Positions 28,090 to 37,708 of a DNA stretch of 64,000 nt are shown in pieces; positions within the stretch are counted from its first letter, which is position 1, and each line of letters begins with the position of its first letter. Source of the DNA: Rubrivivax sp. (GTDB lineage Bacteria > Pseudomonadota > Gammaproteobacteria > Burkholderiales > Burkholderiaceae_C). Below the pieces are notes generated by a model. That model was not told where the DNA came from. It searched no databases and saw only the letters and a program-made list of their open reading frames with translations. The DNA lies in contig JADJYX010000043.1 of assembly GCA_016719535.1 (NCBI GenBank), forward strand, positions 124,001 to 188,000, read 5' to 3'. The position numbers and the translations under genes are program-made.

Positions 28090-29696
28090 CCTGCCTCGTC
28101 TCCCGGCTCGATCCGAAATCGCCCGCCTTCCAGGCCAACGCCGCGCGCATGGCCGAGCGCCTGGCCGAGGTGCGGGCGCTCGAAGCCCGCGTCATCGCCG
28201 AATCGGCGAGCAAGCGCGAAAGATTCGAGCAGCGCGGCCAGCTGCTGCCGCGCGAACGCGTGGCGCGGCTGATCGACCGCGGCAGCGAATTCCTCGAGCT
28301 CAGCCCGCTGGCCGGCCTGGGCATGCACGACGACGACGGCAAGAAAAGCGTGCAAGGCGGCGGCAGCATCGTCGGCATCGGCGTGGTGGCCGGCAAGCGC
28401 GTGCTGGTCAGCGCCAGCGACAGCGCCGTCAAGGGCGGCACGGTGGCGCCGATGGGGCTGAAGAAGGCGCTGCGCGCGCAGGCGCTGGCGGCCGAGAACA
28501 AGCTGCCGCTGGTGGCGCTGGTCGAGAGCGGCGGCGCCAACCTGATGTACCAGGCCGAGATCTTCGTCGACGGTGGCCGCACCTTCGCCAACCAGGCGCG
28601 GCTGTCGGCAGCGGGCATTCCGCAGATCGCGGTGGTGCACGGCTCGTCCACCGCCGGCGGCGCCTATCTGCCGGGGTTGTCGGACTATGTGGTGCTGGTC
28701 AAGGGCCGCAGCAGCATCTACCTGGCCGGCCCGCCGCTGGTGAAGGCCGCCATCGGCGAGGACGCCAGCGACGAGGAGCTCGGCGGCGCGCAGATGCATG
28801 CCGAAGTCACCGGCCTGGGCGAATACCTAGCCGACCACGATGCGCATGCGATCGCCATCGCGCGCGAACTGATCGACGCGCTGCCCTGGGACACCGTGCC
28901 GCCGCCGGCACCCGCGCCCGAGCCGCTGTACGACCGCGAGGAGTTGCTGGGCGTGGTGCCTGCCGACGAGCGCGAACCCTACGACGTGCGCGAGGTCATC
29001 GCGCGCGTGGTCGACGGCTCGGATTTTCTCGAATTCAAGGCGACCCTGGCCACCGACACCATCTGCGGCCATGCCCGCATCCACGGCCAGCGCGTGGGCA
29101 TGCTGGGCAACAACGGGCCCATCCAGCCCGCCGGCAGCACCAAGGCGGCACAGTTCATCCAGCTGTGCGACCAGTCGGGCACGCCGCTGGTCTTTCTGCA
29201 GAACACCACCGGCTATATGGTCGGCAAGGCAGCCGAACAGGCCGGCGCCATCAAGCATGGCAGCAAGATGATCCAGGCGGTGGCCAACGCGCGCGTGCCG
29301 AAGTTCACCATCGTGCTCGGCGGCAGCTTCGGCGCCGGCAACTACGGCATGTGCGGCCGCGGCTTCGACCCGCGCTTCATCTTTGCCTGGCCGAGCGCGC
29401 GCACCGCGGTGATGGGCGGCGCGCAGGCGGCCAAGGTGATGGACATCGTCAACCGCAACAAGCTGCAGAAGATGGGCCTGCCGGCCAACGACGAGGCGCT
29501 GGCGGCGATGAGCGACGGCCTGAAGCGCCGGCTCGATGCCGAGAGCCATGTCCTCTTCGGCACCGCCCGGCTGTGGGACGACGGCATCATCGACCCGCGC
29601 GATACGCGCCGCATCCTCGGCCTCGGCCTGGCGCTGGCGCGCGAAGCCGCCGCGCGCACGCTGCACCCCAATACCTTCGGCATTGCCAGACTCTAG
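28086..29696 (+). CDS. Acyl-CoA carboxylase beta subunit (carboxyltransferase; geranyl-/methylcrotonyl-CoA type)
   Basis: This 536-residue carboxyltransferase takes the carboxyl group from the biotinyl alpha subunit (31804-33711). Both crotonase-like halves are visible: SSTAGGAYLPGLSDYVV and IYLAGPPLVKAAIGE in the first; GNNGPIQPAGSTKAAQFIQL, QNTTGYMVG and GGSFGAGNYGMCGRGFDP in the second. The wording resembles geranyl-CoA carboxylase AtuC more than LiuB to my eye, but substrate needs residue-level comparison. The GTG start is in a GTGA overlap with the SDR stop. Confidence 0.92.
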   Translation: MTCLVSRLDPKSPAFQANAARMAERLAEVRALEARVIAESASKRERFEQRGQLLPRERVARLIDRGSEFLELSPLAGLGMHDDDGKKSVQGGGSIVGIGVVAGKRVLVSASDSAVKGGTVAPMGLKKALRAQALAAENKLPLVALVESGGANLMYQAEIFVDGGRTFANQARLSAAGIPQIAVVHGSSTAGGAYLPGLSDYVVLVKGRSSIYLAGPPLVKAAIGEDASDEELGGAQMHAEVTGLGEYLADHDAHAIAIARELIDALPWDTVPPPAPAPEPLYDREELLGVVPADEREPYDVREVIARVVDGSDFLEFKATLATDTICGHARIHGQRVGMLGNNGPIQPAGSTKAAQFIQLCDQSGTPLVFLQNTTGYMVGKAAEQAGAIKHGSKMIQAVANARVPKFTIVLGGSFGAGNYGMCGRGFDPRFIFAWPSARTAVMGGAQAAKVMDIVNRNKLQKMGLPANDEALAAMSDGLKRRLDAESHVLFGTARLWDDGIIDPRDTRRILGLGLALAREAAARTLHPNTFGIARL

Positions 29697-29705
29697 GAGA
29701 CCCGC

Positions 29706-30857
29706 TTGAAATTCACCCCCGAACACCGCCAGATCGACGACACCGTCACCAGGTTCGTCCAAAAGGAACTCAACCCCTACATTCCCGAGTGGGAGGCGGC
29801 CGAGGAATTCCCCAGCCACGAGGTCTTCAAGAAGCTCGGCAACCTGGGCCTGCTGGGGCTGAAATATCCCGAGGAATTCGGCGGCGCCGGGCTCGATTTC
29901 AGCTACAGCATGGTGATGGCCGAGGCGCTGGGCGCCTGCACCTGCGGCGGCGTGCCGATGGCCATCGGCGTGCACACCGACATGGCCACGCCGGCGCTGG
30001 CGCGCTTCGGCAGCGACGAGCTGCGCAAGGAATTCCTGGTGCCCACGATCGCCGGCGACGTGGTCGCCTGCCTGGGCGTCAGCGAACCCGGCGGCGGCTC
30101 CGACGTGGCGGCGGTGAAGACCAGCGCGCGCAGCGAGGGCGGCGACTACGTCATCAACGGCACCAAGATGTGGATCACCAACGGTCTGAAGGCGGACTGG
30201 TGCTGCCTGCTGGCCAATACCAGTGAGGGCCCGCCGCACAAGAACAAGAGCCTGATCATCGTGCCGATGGATGCACCCGGCATCACGAAGCACAAGATCA
30301 GGAAGATCGGCATGAACAGCAGCGACACCGCGCAGCTGTTCTTCGACAACGTGCGCGTGCCCAAGCGTTACCTGATCGGCCAGGAAGGCCTGGGCTTCAC
30401 CTTCCAGATGCTGCAGTTTCAGGAAGAGCGGCTGTGGGGCGCGGCCAGTTCGCTGCGCAGCCTGGACATCCTGATCGACAAGACGATCGACTACACGCGC
30501 CAGCGCAAGGCTTTCGGCAAGAGCGTGCTCGACAACCAGGTCGTGCACTACCGGCTGGCCGAACTGCGCACCGAGGTCGAGGCGCTGCGCTCGCTGACCT
30601 ACCGCGCGGTGGAGGCCTATGTCGGCGGCAAGGACGTCACCAAGCTGGCCAGCATGGCCAAGCTCAAATGCGGCCGCCTGGTGCGCGAGGTGGCCGACAG
30701 CTGCCTGCAATACTGGGGCGGCATGGGCTTCACCTGGGACAACCCGATCTCGCAGGCCTACCGCGACAGCCGACTGGTCAGCATCGGCGGCGGCGCCGAC
30801 GAGGTGATGCTCGGCATCATCTGCAAGCTCGAAGGCACCTTGCCCGGGAGGAACTGA
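29706..30857 (+). CDS. Acyl-CoA dehydrogenase (AtuD-like position)
   Basis: This 383-residue FAD enzyme has CLGVSEPGGGSDVAAV, MWITNGLKADWCCL, RKAFGKSVLDNQVV and a C-terminal GADEVMLGIICK. GGADEVM replaces the GGTNEIM of the second dehydrogenase at 25143, so the two are not close duplicates. In atu clusters the gene in this place is citronellyl-CoA dehydrogenase. A TTG start at 29706 is supported by AGGAG at 29695-29699, which overlaps the preceding stop. Confidence 0.92.
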   Translation: MKFTPEHRQIDDTVTRFVQKELNPYIPEWEAAEEFPSHEVFKKLGNLGLLGLKYPEEFGGAGLDFSYSMVMAEALGACTCGGVPMAIGVHTDMATPALARFGSDELRKEFLVPTIAGDVVACLGVSEPGGGSDVAAVKTSARSEGGDYVINGTKMWITNGLKADWCCLLANTSEGPPHKNKSLIIVPMDAPGITKHKIRKIGMNSSDTAQLFFDNVRVPKRYLIGQEGLGFTFQMLQFQEERLWGAASSLRSLDILIDKTIDYTRQRKAFGKSVLDNQVVHYRLAELRTEVEALRSLTYRAVEAYVGGKDVTKLASMAKLKCGRLVREVADSCLQYWGGMGFTWDNPISQAYRDSRLVSIGGGADEVMLGIICKLEGTLPGRN

Positions 30858-30865
30858 CGACCCCC

Positions 30866-30988
30866 GGCCGCTGGGGCGGCCGCCCCCCGCGGGGGCTGCT
30901 GAACCGGACCGGGAAACCCGGATCCGGTTCAGGGCGCTCACGACGCCGCTCCCCCTGGTCGCCGGAGGCGACCGGTCCCCGAGGGGAC
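30866..30988. repeat. Hairpin-dense palindromic element inside the operon
   Basis: Five inverted repeats follow one another: GGCCGC-TGGG-GCGGCC (30866-30881), CCCC/GGGG around 30885-30895, a 14-15 bp stem of TGAACCGGA... with an AAA loop (30900-30931), GGTCGCC-GGA-GGCGACC (30957-30973) and GTCCCC-GA-GGGGAC (30975-30988). No U-tract follows. It resembles a mosaic intergenic repeat and may tune mRNA stability between the dehydrogenase and hydratase. Confidence 0.75.
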
Positions 30989-31006
30989 GAACTCGAGAGG
31001 CACTGG

Positions 31007-31807
31007 ATGACTTTTCAGACCTTGATCGCGAAACACGACGGGCCGGTGCTGCACCTCACGCTCAATCGCCCTGAGGTGCGCAATGCGATGTCGCTGGCGA
31101 TGGTGCTGGAGCTGCGCCAGGCGCTGCTGAATGCCGAAGCCGACGGCGCCACGCGCGCCGTCGTGCTGCGCGGCGCCGGCGGGCATTTCTGCGCCGGCGG
31201 CGACATCAAGGACATGGCTGCGGCACGCATGAAGCTGGCCGACAACCCCGATGCGGTGGTCGAGGTCAACGAAGCCTTCGGCGACCTGTGTGTGGCCTAT
31301 GCCACCACGGGCCTGGCGGTGGTGGCGGTGACCGAGGGCACGGTGATGGGCGGCGGCTTCGGCCTGGCCTGCGTGGCCGACGTGACGCTGGCATCCGACA
31401 GCGTGGTCTTCCGCCTGCCCGAGACCGGCCTCGGCCTGGTGCCGGCGCAGGTGGGGCCCTTCCTGGTCGAGCGCCTGGGCTATGCCGAGGCCAGGCGCCT
31501 GGCCGTCACCGGCGCCCGCGTCGACGCCGCCGAGGCGCTGCGGCTGCGCCTGGTGCATGAGGTGCACGCCGATGCGGCAGCGCTGGATGCCGCGCTGGCG
31601 CGCGTGCTGGCCGACATCCTGCACGGCGCGCCGCAGGCGCTGGCCGCCACCAAGGCGCTGATCGCCAAGGCGCGGCTGCACAGCCCGGCGTCGCTGGTGC
31701 ACGAGGCGGCCGAGACCTTCGCACGCGCCGCGCTCGGGGCCGAGGGGCAGGAAGGAACGATGGCCTTCCTGCAGAAGCGCCCGGCGACATGGATGCCGAA
31801 GTCGTGA
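31007..31807 (+). CDS. Enoyl-CoA hydratase/isomerase (AtuE/LiuC-like position)
   Basis: This 266-residue crotonase-fold enzyme has NRPEVRNAMSLAM, the oxyanion-hole HFCAGGDIKDM and EGTVMGGGFGLACVADV, followed by RLPETGLGLVPAQVG carrying the usual Glu. In atu/liu clusters this enzyme hydrates the carboxylated glutaconyl-CoA intermediate. GAGAGG before ATG 31007 is the ribosome site, placed just after the hairpin element. Its end overlaps the alpha-subunit start. Confidence 0.92.
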   Translation: MTFQTLIAKHDGPVLHLTLNRPEVRNAMSLAMVLELRQALLNAEADGATRAVVLRGAGGHFCAGGDIKDMAAARMKLADNPDAVVEVNEAFGDLCVAYATTGLAVVAVTEGTVMGGGFGLACVADVTLASDSVVFRLPETGLGLVPAQVGPFLVERLGYAEARRLAVTGARVDAAEALRLRLVHEVHADAAALDAALARVLADILHGAPQALAATKALIAKARLHSPASLVHEAAETFARAALGAEGQEGTMAFLQKRPATWMPKS

Positions 31808-33711
31808 GCTTCCAGAAGATCCTCATTGCCAACCGCGGCGAGATCGCCTGCCGCGTGATGCGCACCGCGCACCGGCTGGGCTACGCCACCGTGGCCGTCT
31901 GCAGCGAGGCCGATGCGAAGGCACCGCATGTCGCGATGGCCGACGAGGCGGTGTGCATCGGTGCGCCGCCGGCCGCGGCCTCGTATCTGAATATCGAGGC
32001 GATCCTCGACGCCGCGCGCCGCACCGGCGCCGATGCGGTGCACCCCGGCTACGGCTTCCTGTCCGAGCGCGCCGATTTCGCCGAGGCCTGCGCCGGCGCC
32101 GGCCTGGTCTTCATCGGCCCGCCGCCGGCCGCCATCCGCGCGATGGGCGACAAGGCGCTGGCCAAGCGCCGCATGATCGAAGCCGGCGTGCCCTGTGCGC
32201 CCGGCTACCTGGGCGATGAACAAGACGACCAGCGTCTGGCCGCCGAAGCCGCAACCTTGGGCCTGCCGCTGCTGGTGAAGGCGGTGGCCGGCGGCGGTGG
32301 CCGCGGCATGCGGCTGGTGCGCCGCCCCGAGGACCTGGCCGACGCGCTGGCCGGCGCGCGCCGCGAGGCGCTCAGCGCCTTCGGCGACGGCACGCTGATG
32401 CTCGAACGGCTGATCGACGACGGCCGCCACATCGAGATCCAGGTCTTCTGCGATGCCCACGGCAATGCCGTGCACCTGGGCGAGCGCGACTGCACCGCGC
32501 AGCGCCGGCGCCAGAAGGTGATCGAGGAGGCGCCCTCGCCCATCGTCGACGCCGGCATGCGCGCGCGCATGGGCCGCGACGCCGTGGCCGCCGCACTGGC
32601 CGTGGGCTACCGCGGCGCCGGCACGGTGGAATTCATCGTCGACCAGGACAAGCGCCACTTCTTCCTGGAGATGAATACGCGGCTGCAGGTCGAGCACCCG
32701 GTGACCGAATGCATCACCGGCTTCGACCTGGTGGAGTGGCAGCTGCGCGTGGCGCAAGGCGAGCCGCTGCCGGTGACGCAGCAGCAGATCCGCTTCGACG
32801 GCCATGCCATCGAGGTGCGCCTGTATGCCGAAGACCCATCCGACGGCTGGAAGCCGCAGACTGGGCGCATCCTGGGTTGGGCCCCTGAATGCGTCGACAT
32901 GGGCAGCGACATCCGCATCGACCACGGCATCGCCGCCGGCGGCGAGGTCACGCCCTATTACGACGCCATGGTCGCCAAATTCATCGCCCATGGCCGCGAC
33001 CGCGACGATGCCATCCGCCGCCTGCGGCGCGCGCTGGCCGAGGTGCCGCTGATGGGCCTGGCCAGCAACGGCCGCTTCCTGCGCGACCTGCTGAACCACC
33101 CGCAATTCCGCGCCGCCGCGCTGACGACGACGAGGCTGGACGAATGGGCGGCAGAAGGCGAAGCGCTGCTGCAACCCCCGCTGCCCGGCGACGAGGCCTG
33201 GCAGCTTGCCGCTGCGCTGCGCGCCGGGCATCCCTCCGAAAGGCCGGCCAGCGTGGCGCGTTTCGAGCTGCTGCTGCAATGCCAGGGCGAGCGCCGCACG
33301 CTGCACGCGCCGCCCGAAGGCCTGCGGGTGATCGCGCGCGACGGCGACACCGTGCGCTACACCCTCGACGGCGTGCAACGCCGCGCGCGCGCCATCGACG
33401 ACGGCCACAGGCTGCACCTGGCGATAGCCGGCACCGTCTTCACCTTCAGCGAACCCTCGGCCTACCCCGAACGCGACAGCAGCACCGACCCCGGCCGCGC
33501 GCGTGCACCGGTGGCGGGCGTGATCGCCCATGTGGCGGTGGCCGAGGGCGATGCCGTCACCCAGGGCCAGCCGCTGGTGTGCGTGGAGGCGATGAAGATG
33601 GAGATGTGGCTGCATGCGGCGGCCAGCGGCGTCGTGCGCACGGTGCACGTCAAGGTGAAGGACCCGGTGGCCGCCGGCGCGGTGCTGGTCGAACTGGACA
33701 TCGAGGAATAG
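31804..33711 (+). CDS. Acyl-CoA carboxylase alpha subunit (biotin carboxylase + biotin carrier)
   Basis: This subunit carboxylates its own biotin with ATP and bicarbonate. It begins FQKILIANRGEIACRVMR; the ATP-grasp region has KAVAGGGGRGMR, and the BC core has FLEMNTRLQVEHPVTE. The C-terminal biotinyl domain carries EAMKMEMW with the biotinylated Lys. Length is about 635 residues. GTG 31804 overlaps the hydratase stop as GTGA and gives the usual family N-terminus; ATG 31789 would add five residues. It pairs with the beta subunit at 28086. Confidence 0.93.
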   Translation: MSFQKILIANRGEIACRVMRTAHRLGYATVAVCSEADAKAPHVAMADEAVCIGAPPAAASYLNIEAILDAARRTGADAVHPGYGFLSERADFAEACAGAGLVFIGPPPAAIRAMGDKALAKRRMIEAGVPCAPGYLGDEQDDQRLAAEAATLGLPLLVKAVAGGGGRGMRLVRRPEDLADALAGARREALSAFGDGTLMLERLIDDGRHIEIQVFCDAHGNAVHLGERDCTAQRRRQKVIEEAPSPIVDAGMRARMGRDAVAAALAVGYRGAGTVEFIVDQDKRHFFLEMNTRLQVEHPVTECITGFDLVEWQLRVAQGEPLPVTQQQIRFDGHAIEVRLYAEDPSDGWKPQTGRILGWAPECVDMGSDIRIDHGIAAGGEVTPYYDAMVAKFIAHGRDRDDAIRRLRRALAEVPLMGLASNGRFLRDLLNHPQFRAAALTTTRLDEWAAEGEALLQPPLPGDEAWQLAAALRAGHPSERPASVARFELLLQCQGERRTLHAPPEGLRVIARDGDTVRYTLDGVQRRARAIDDGHRLHLAIAGTVFTFSEPSAYPERDSSTDPGRARAPVAGVIAHVAVAEGDAVTQGQPLVCVEAMKMEMWLHAAASGVVRTVHVKVKDPVAAGAVLVELDIEE

Positions 33712-33714
33712 ACC

Positions 33715-34590
33715 ATGGACAAAGCCATCCTGACCTGCGCGCTGACCGGCGTGCTGACCAACCCGAAACAGCACCCGGTGCCGGTGACACCGGCGCAGAT
33801 GGCCGCCGAGGCGCGTGATGCCTTCAACGCCGGTGCCAGCATCATGCACGTGCACCTGCGCGCGCAGGAGGACGGCATGGGCCACCTGCCGAGCTGGGAC
33901 CCGGACGTGGCCGAGGCGGTGGTGAGTGCCATCCGCGCCGCCTGCCCCGGCGTCATCATCAACCTGACCACCGGCACCGTGGGCAAGGACATCTCGGGCC
34001 CGCTGGCCTGCCTGCGGCGCGTGAAGCCCGAGGCCGCGGCCTGCAACGCCGGCAGCCTGAACTACCTGAAGATCAAGGACAACGGCGAGTGGGCCTGGCC
34101 GCCGATGGTGTTCGACAACCCGGTGGCCAAGATCCAGCAATACCTGGACGTGATGAACGAGCTGCACATCCACCCCGAATTCGAATGCTTCGATGTCGGC
34201 ATCGTGCGCAGCGTGGGCATGTACCTGAAGGCCGGGATGTTCAGCGGCGTGCCCGAGGTCAATTTCGTCATGGGCGTGGCCAGCGGCATGCCCTGCGACG
34301 CCGACCTGCTGGCGCTGCTGCCGCGTTATGCGCCGCCGGGCGCCGTCTGGCAGACGACGCTGATCGGCCGCGCCGAGGTCTGGCCGGTGCACCAGAAGAC
34401 GGCCGAGCTCGGCGGCATGCTGCGCACCGGGCTGGAGGACACCTTCTACGTGCCCGGCGGCCAACGCGCCAGCGGCAACGGCGTGCTGATCGAGGCGCTG
34501 GCGCGCTGCGCGCAGCAGGCCGGCCGCAGCGTCGCCACGCCGGCCGAGGCGCGCACGCTGCTCGGGCTGCGTGCCGCCGCCGCCGCATGA
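33715..34590 (+). CDS. BKACE (DUF849) beta-keto acid cleavage enzyme family protein
   Basis: This 291-residue TIM-barrel enzyme has the family traits LTCALTGVLTNP, AGASIMHVHLR (metal-binding His-x-His), INLTTGTVG and VNFVMGVASGMP. BKACE enzymes condense a beta-keto acid with acetyl-CoA to give acetoacetate plus a new acyl-CoA. It starts 3 bp after the carboxylase alpha gene. In atu/liu clusters a hydroxymethylglutaryl-CoA-type lyase is expected at this step and none is seen, so this enzyme may replace or follow it; that is inference. Confidence 0.9.
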   Translation: MDKAILTCALTGVLTNPKQHPVPVTPAQMAAEARDAFNAGASIMHVHLRAQEDGMGHLPSWDPDVAEAVVSAIRAACPGVIINLTTGTVGKDISGPLACLRRVKPEAAACNAGSLNYLKIKDNGEWAWPPMVFDNPVAKIQQYLDVMNELHIHPEFECFDVGIVRSVGMYLKAGMFSGVPEVNFVMGVASGMPCDADLLALLPRYAPPGAVWQTTLIGRAEVWPVHQKTAELGGMLRTGLEDTFYVPGGQRASGNGVLIEALARCAQQAGRSVATPAEARTLLGLRAAAAA

Positions 34591-35093
34591 CCTCGCCGAC
34601 GCATCCCGCCCCTTCGACACCACCGCGCCGCAGCGATGCCGAGCAGGCGCGCGTCGACGCCGCACTGCTCGACCTGTTCCAGAACCGCATCGTCTTCAAC
34701 CAGGTGCTGGGCCTGACCGTGCTGTCGGTGCGCCATGGCGACGTGCGCGGGCGCTTCGAGATGAAGCATGAGCTGATCGGCCACCCGGCGCATGGCCGGC
34801 TGCACGGGGGCGTGATCGCCGCGGTGCTCGACGCCATGGGCGGGCTGGCCGGCATGGCGGCCATCGCCGAACACCATGCGCACGAGAGCATGGAGCAGGT
34901 GATGGTGCGCTTTGCGCGCTACGGCACCATCGACCTGCGCGTGGACTTCCTGCGCCAGGGCATCGGGCGGCACTTCATCGCCAGCACCGAGGTCACGCGC
35001 CTGGGCGGACGCATCGCCAGCACGCAGATGCGGCTGCACAATGACGCCGGCGTGCTGATCGCCACCGCGGCGGCAGCCTACAGCGTGAGTTGA
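34587..35093 (+). CDS. PaaI-like hotdog thioesterase
   Basis: This 168-residue single hotdog domain follows a ~20-residue Pro-rich leader. The diagnostic segment is HGRLHGGVIAAVLDAMGG, then RVDFLRQGIGRHFIASTEV. Thioesterases of this type release CoA from stalled or toxic acyl-CoA. The ATG overlaps the BKACE stop (ATGA), so it belongs to the same operon and probably recycles CoA during the pathway. Confidence 0.9.
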   Translation: MTSPTHPAPSTPPRRSDAEQARVDAALLDLFQNRIVFNQVLGLTVLSVRHGDVRGRFEMKHELIGHPAHGRLHGGVIAAVLDAMGGLAGMAAIAEHHAHESMEQVMVRFARYGTIDLRVDFLRQGIGRHFIASTEVTRLGGRIASTQMRLHNDAGVLIATAAAAYSVS

Positions 35094-35109
35094 TCCACCG
35101 GGGAGCGCC

Positions 35110-36888
35110 ATGCCGCACGAAGCCGACCTGCACCACCTGATCGGCCGCGTGCGTGAGGGCCGGCTGCCGCGGCGCGCGGCCATCCGCCGCCTGCTGGGCC
35201 TGGGCCTGTCGATCCCCGCGATCTCGGTGCTGCTGGCCGATGTCGGCCTGGCGCAGACGCCCCCCGCGCTGGCACCCGCGCGCCGCGGCGGTGGCGGCCC
35301 GCTGCGGCTGCTGTACTGGCAGGCGCCGACGCTGCTCAACCCGGCGTTTGCCACCGGCAGCAAGGACGCCGAGGCGTCCAACCTGTTCTACGAGGCCCTG
35401 GCGCGCTGGGACGCCGATGCCCAGCTGCAGCCGGTGCTGGCGGCCGAGATCCCCAGCCGCGACAACGGCGGCGTGGCCGCCGACGGGCGCTCGGTGACCT
35501 GGAAGCTCAAGCGCGACGTGCGCTGGCACGACGGCAAGCCCTTCAGCGCCGACGACGTGGTCTTCAGCGCCCGCTTCGCCACCGACCCCGAGACCGCCGC
35601 CACCACCGCCGGCGCCTGGCAGGACCTGCGCGTCGAGAAGATCGATGCGCATACCGTGCGCATCGGCTTCTCCAAGCCCACGCCCTTCTGGCCGCGGGTC
35701 TACGCCACCACGCAGCTGCTGCCGCGCCACCTGTTCGAGCCCTGGCTGGGTGCCAGGTCGCGCGAGGCGCCGGTCAACCTGCGCCCGGTCGGCACCGGGC
35801 CCTTTCGCCTGGTCGACTTCAAGCCGGGCGACCTGCTGCGCGCCGAGATCAATGCCGACTACCACCGGCCGGGCAAGCCGTTCTTCGACAGCGTCGAGCT
35901 CAAGGGCGGCGGCGATGCCACCTCGGCCGCGCGTGCCGTGCTGCAGACCGGTGAATTCGACTATGCGTGGAACCTGCTGGTCGAGGACGACCTGCTCAAG
36001 CGCATGGAGACCGGCGGCAAGGGCCGCATCATCGTCTCTCCCGGCGGCACGCTGGAATTCATCGACCTCAACCACGCCGACCCCTGGACCGAGGTGCAGG
36101 GCGAACGCGCCCACCCCGACAGCCGCCACCCGCTGTGGCGGCACGACGCCGTGCGCCAGGCGATGGGCCTGCTGATCGACCGCGCCGGCATCCAGGCGCA
36201 CATCTACGGCCGCGGCGGCGTGGCCACGGCCAGCATCGTCAACAACCCGGTGCGCTTTCGCAGCCCGAATGCGCGCATGGTGTTCGACATCGACCGCGCC
36301 AATGCCATCCTCGATGGCGCCGGCTGGGCGCGCGGGCCCGACGGCGTGCGCGCCAGGGACGGCCGCAAGCTCAAGCTCGTCTTCCAGACCAGCACCAGCG
36401 GCCCGCGCCAGAAGGTGCAGCAGGTGGTCAAGCAGGCCTGTCAGCGCGCCGGCATCGAGGTCGAGCTCAAGGCCGTGGCGGCCGCGGTCTATTTCAGCTC
36501 CGACCAGGCCAACCCCGATACCAACTCCAAATTCTGGGCCGACCTGCAGATGTACGCCACGCAGATGGGCCCGCCCGACCCCGAACGGCTGATGGACCGC
36601 TGGACGTCCTGGGAGCGCGCCAGCAGGGCCAACAAATGGCAGGGCCGCAATGTCAGCCGCTTCAGCAGCCCCGAATACGACACGCTGTACCGCGCCGCCG
36701 AACAGGAGCTCGACCCCGTCAGGCGCGCGTCGCTCTTCGTGCGCATGAACGACCTCGTGGTGGCCGCCGGCTATACGCTGCCGCTGATGCACCGGCCGAA
36801 TGTGGACGCGGCGTCGAACCGGCTGCAGCTCTCGCTCAGCGGCTGGGGCAATGCCACCGGGTCGATCGCCGACTGGACGCGCGCCTGA
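35110..36888 (+). CDS. Family 5 (peptide/oligopeptide-type) ABC substrate-binding protein, copy 1
   Basis: This 592-residue periplasmic protein has a long cytosolic leader before a Tat-like signal (LPRRAAIRRLLGLGLSIPA, cleavage near LAQ). SBP_bac_5 features are WKLKRDVRWHDGKPFSADDV, VGTGPFRLVDFKPGD and FDYAWNLLVEDD. It lies 16 bp after the thioesterase and may be co-transcribed with the acyl-CoA operon. No permease or ATPase of the dpp/opp type is adjacent. A close paralogue is at 41445. Confidence 0.92.
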   Translation: MPHEADLHHLIGRVREGRLPRRAAIRRLLGLGLSIPAISVLLADVGLAQTPPALAPARRGGGGPLRLLYWQAPTLLNPAFATGSKDAEASNLFYEALARWDADAQLQPVLAAEIPSRDNGGVAADGRSVTWKLKRDVRWHDGKPFSADDVVFSARFATDPETAATTAGAWQDLRVEKIDAHTVRIGFSKPTPFWPRVYATTQLLPRHLFEPWLGARSREAPVNLRPVGTGPFRLVDFKPGDLLRAEINADYHRPGKPFFDSVELKGGGDATSAARAVLQTGEFDYAWNLLVEDDLLKRMETGGKGRIIVSPGGTLEFIDLNHADPWTEVQGERAHPDSRHPLWRHDAVRQAMGLLIDRAGIQAHIYGRGGVATASIVNNPVRFRSPNARMVFDIDRANAILDGAGWARGPDGVRARDGRKLKLVFQTSTSGPRQKVQQVVKQACQRAGIEVELKAVAAAVYFSSDQANPDTNSKFWADLQMYATQMGPPDPERLMDRWTSWERASRANKWQGRNVSRFSSPEYDTLYRAAEQELDPVRRASLFVRMNDLVVAAGYTLPLMHRPNVDAASNRLQLSLSGWGNATGSIADWTRA

Positions 36889-37208
36889 GCATGCGTGAAC
36901 GAAACGCCTGCTGCCGCGGCTGCATGGCGTGCTGCCGTGCCCGCGGGCCGCAAGCGCCCTGCTTCCCTTGGCGTGATCGCACGGTGGCCCGCCTTCGGCC
37001 GCCAAGCCGAGCCACCCTGGGCGATACCATTTGCGCCAGCGCACAGCGTCGCGCAGTCACCCCCCGATTCCCACCCCATCCAGCGCAGCCGCCCTGTTCA
37101 CCGGCGCACTCCGCCGCCAGGTCGATGCCGTCTAGTCTACCGTAACGACTGCCCTCACAATCTGGCCACGATGCAGGAGGGTGCGTCGACCAGCTTGGAG
37201 GGAGCGTC
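36889..37208. other. Non-coding gap of 320 bp
   Basis: I see no convincing gene, RNA or strong terminator here. It opens the poorly conserved pocket between the two binding-protein paralogues. A GGAGGGAG ribosome site at its right end (37197-37204) serves the next gene. Confidence 0.5.
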
Positions 37209-37526
37209 TTGAAGAAGTGGATCTGGATCCCCGTGGTCCTTGGGCTTGCCGTAGCCGCACGGATGATTTCCCAGGGAACCGACGCGAGCGTTATCGCGAA
37301 GGCCCGAAAGGAGTTGACCAGCGGCTGCCTGCGGCAGGGCCTCTCCGTCAAGGCAATGACTGGAAGCCAGGTCGAGCAATTCTGCGCGTGCTCAGTCGAC
37401 AGAACCATCAAGCTGCTCGGCGCCAAAGGCCTGCGCAAGCTCGAATCCGAAGCGACGCCCCAGAAGGAGCAGGTAAAGAAGGTCGCCATCGAGTGCGTCA
37501 AGGAATTGGCAGAGACCAAGAGCTGA
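37209..37526 (+). CDS. Small exported or membrane-anchored cysteine-containing protein, unknown
   Basis: This 105-residue protein starts at TTG 37209 behind a strong GGAGGGAG. One hydrophobic segment (WIWIPVVLGLAVAARM) acts as signal or anchor, followed by a Lys/Glu-rich helical domain with four cysteines (GCLRQG, FCACS, ECVKE). I do not recognise the family. GC and codon choice differ visibly from the flanking genes (more AAG, GTA, CTT, ATT), which suggests acquisition by transfer. Confidence 0.65.
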   Translation: MKKWIWIPVVLGLAVAARMISQGTDASVIAKARKELTSGCLRQGLSVKAMTGSQVEQFCACSVDRTIKLLGAKGLRKLESEATPQKEQVKKVAIECVKELAETKS

Positions 37527-37708
37527 GGCCTGACCAGGCGGTCAACCGGGGCGCCAACGGCATGGCACCTGGGCCGCGGAGCGCTCGCTGTCCATGTTGA
37601 GCCTCGCGGCCCCGGCAGCTCGCCGCCGTCGCCCGGTTACCTTTGCGTTAGGCCTCGCGAACCTGACTTGCGCGAGCGTCTTGCCACCTCACTTTGACGC
37701 CGCCGAGA

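Noticed and set aside
31480..34665. Frame of more than 1000 codons on the minus strand opposite the carboxylase and BKACE genes
   Set aside because: The plus-strand genes are unmistakable enzymes; the minus frame has only low-complexity composition.
36895..37212. Plus-strand ORF of about 105 codons after the first binding protein
   Set aside because: No ribosome site, Ala/Pro/Arg-rich, and it runs into the start of the better supported gene at 37209.
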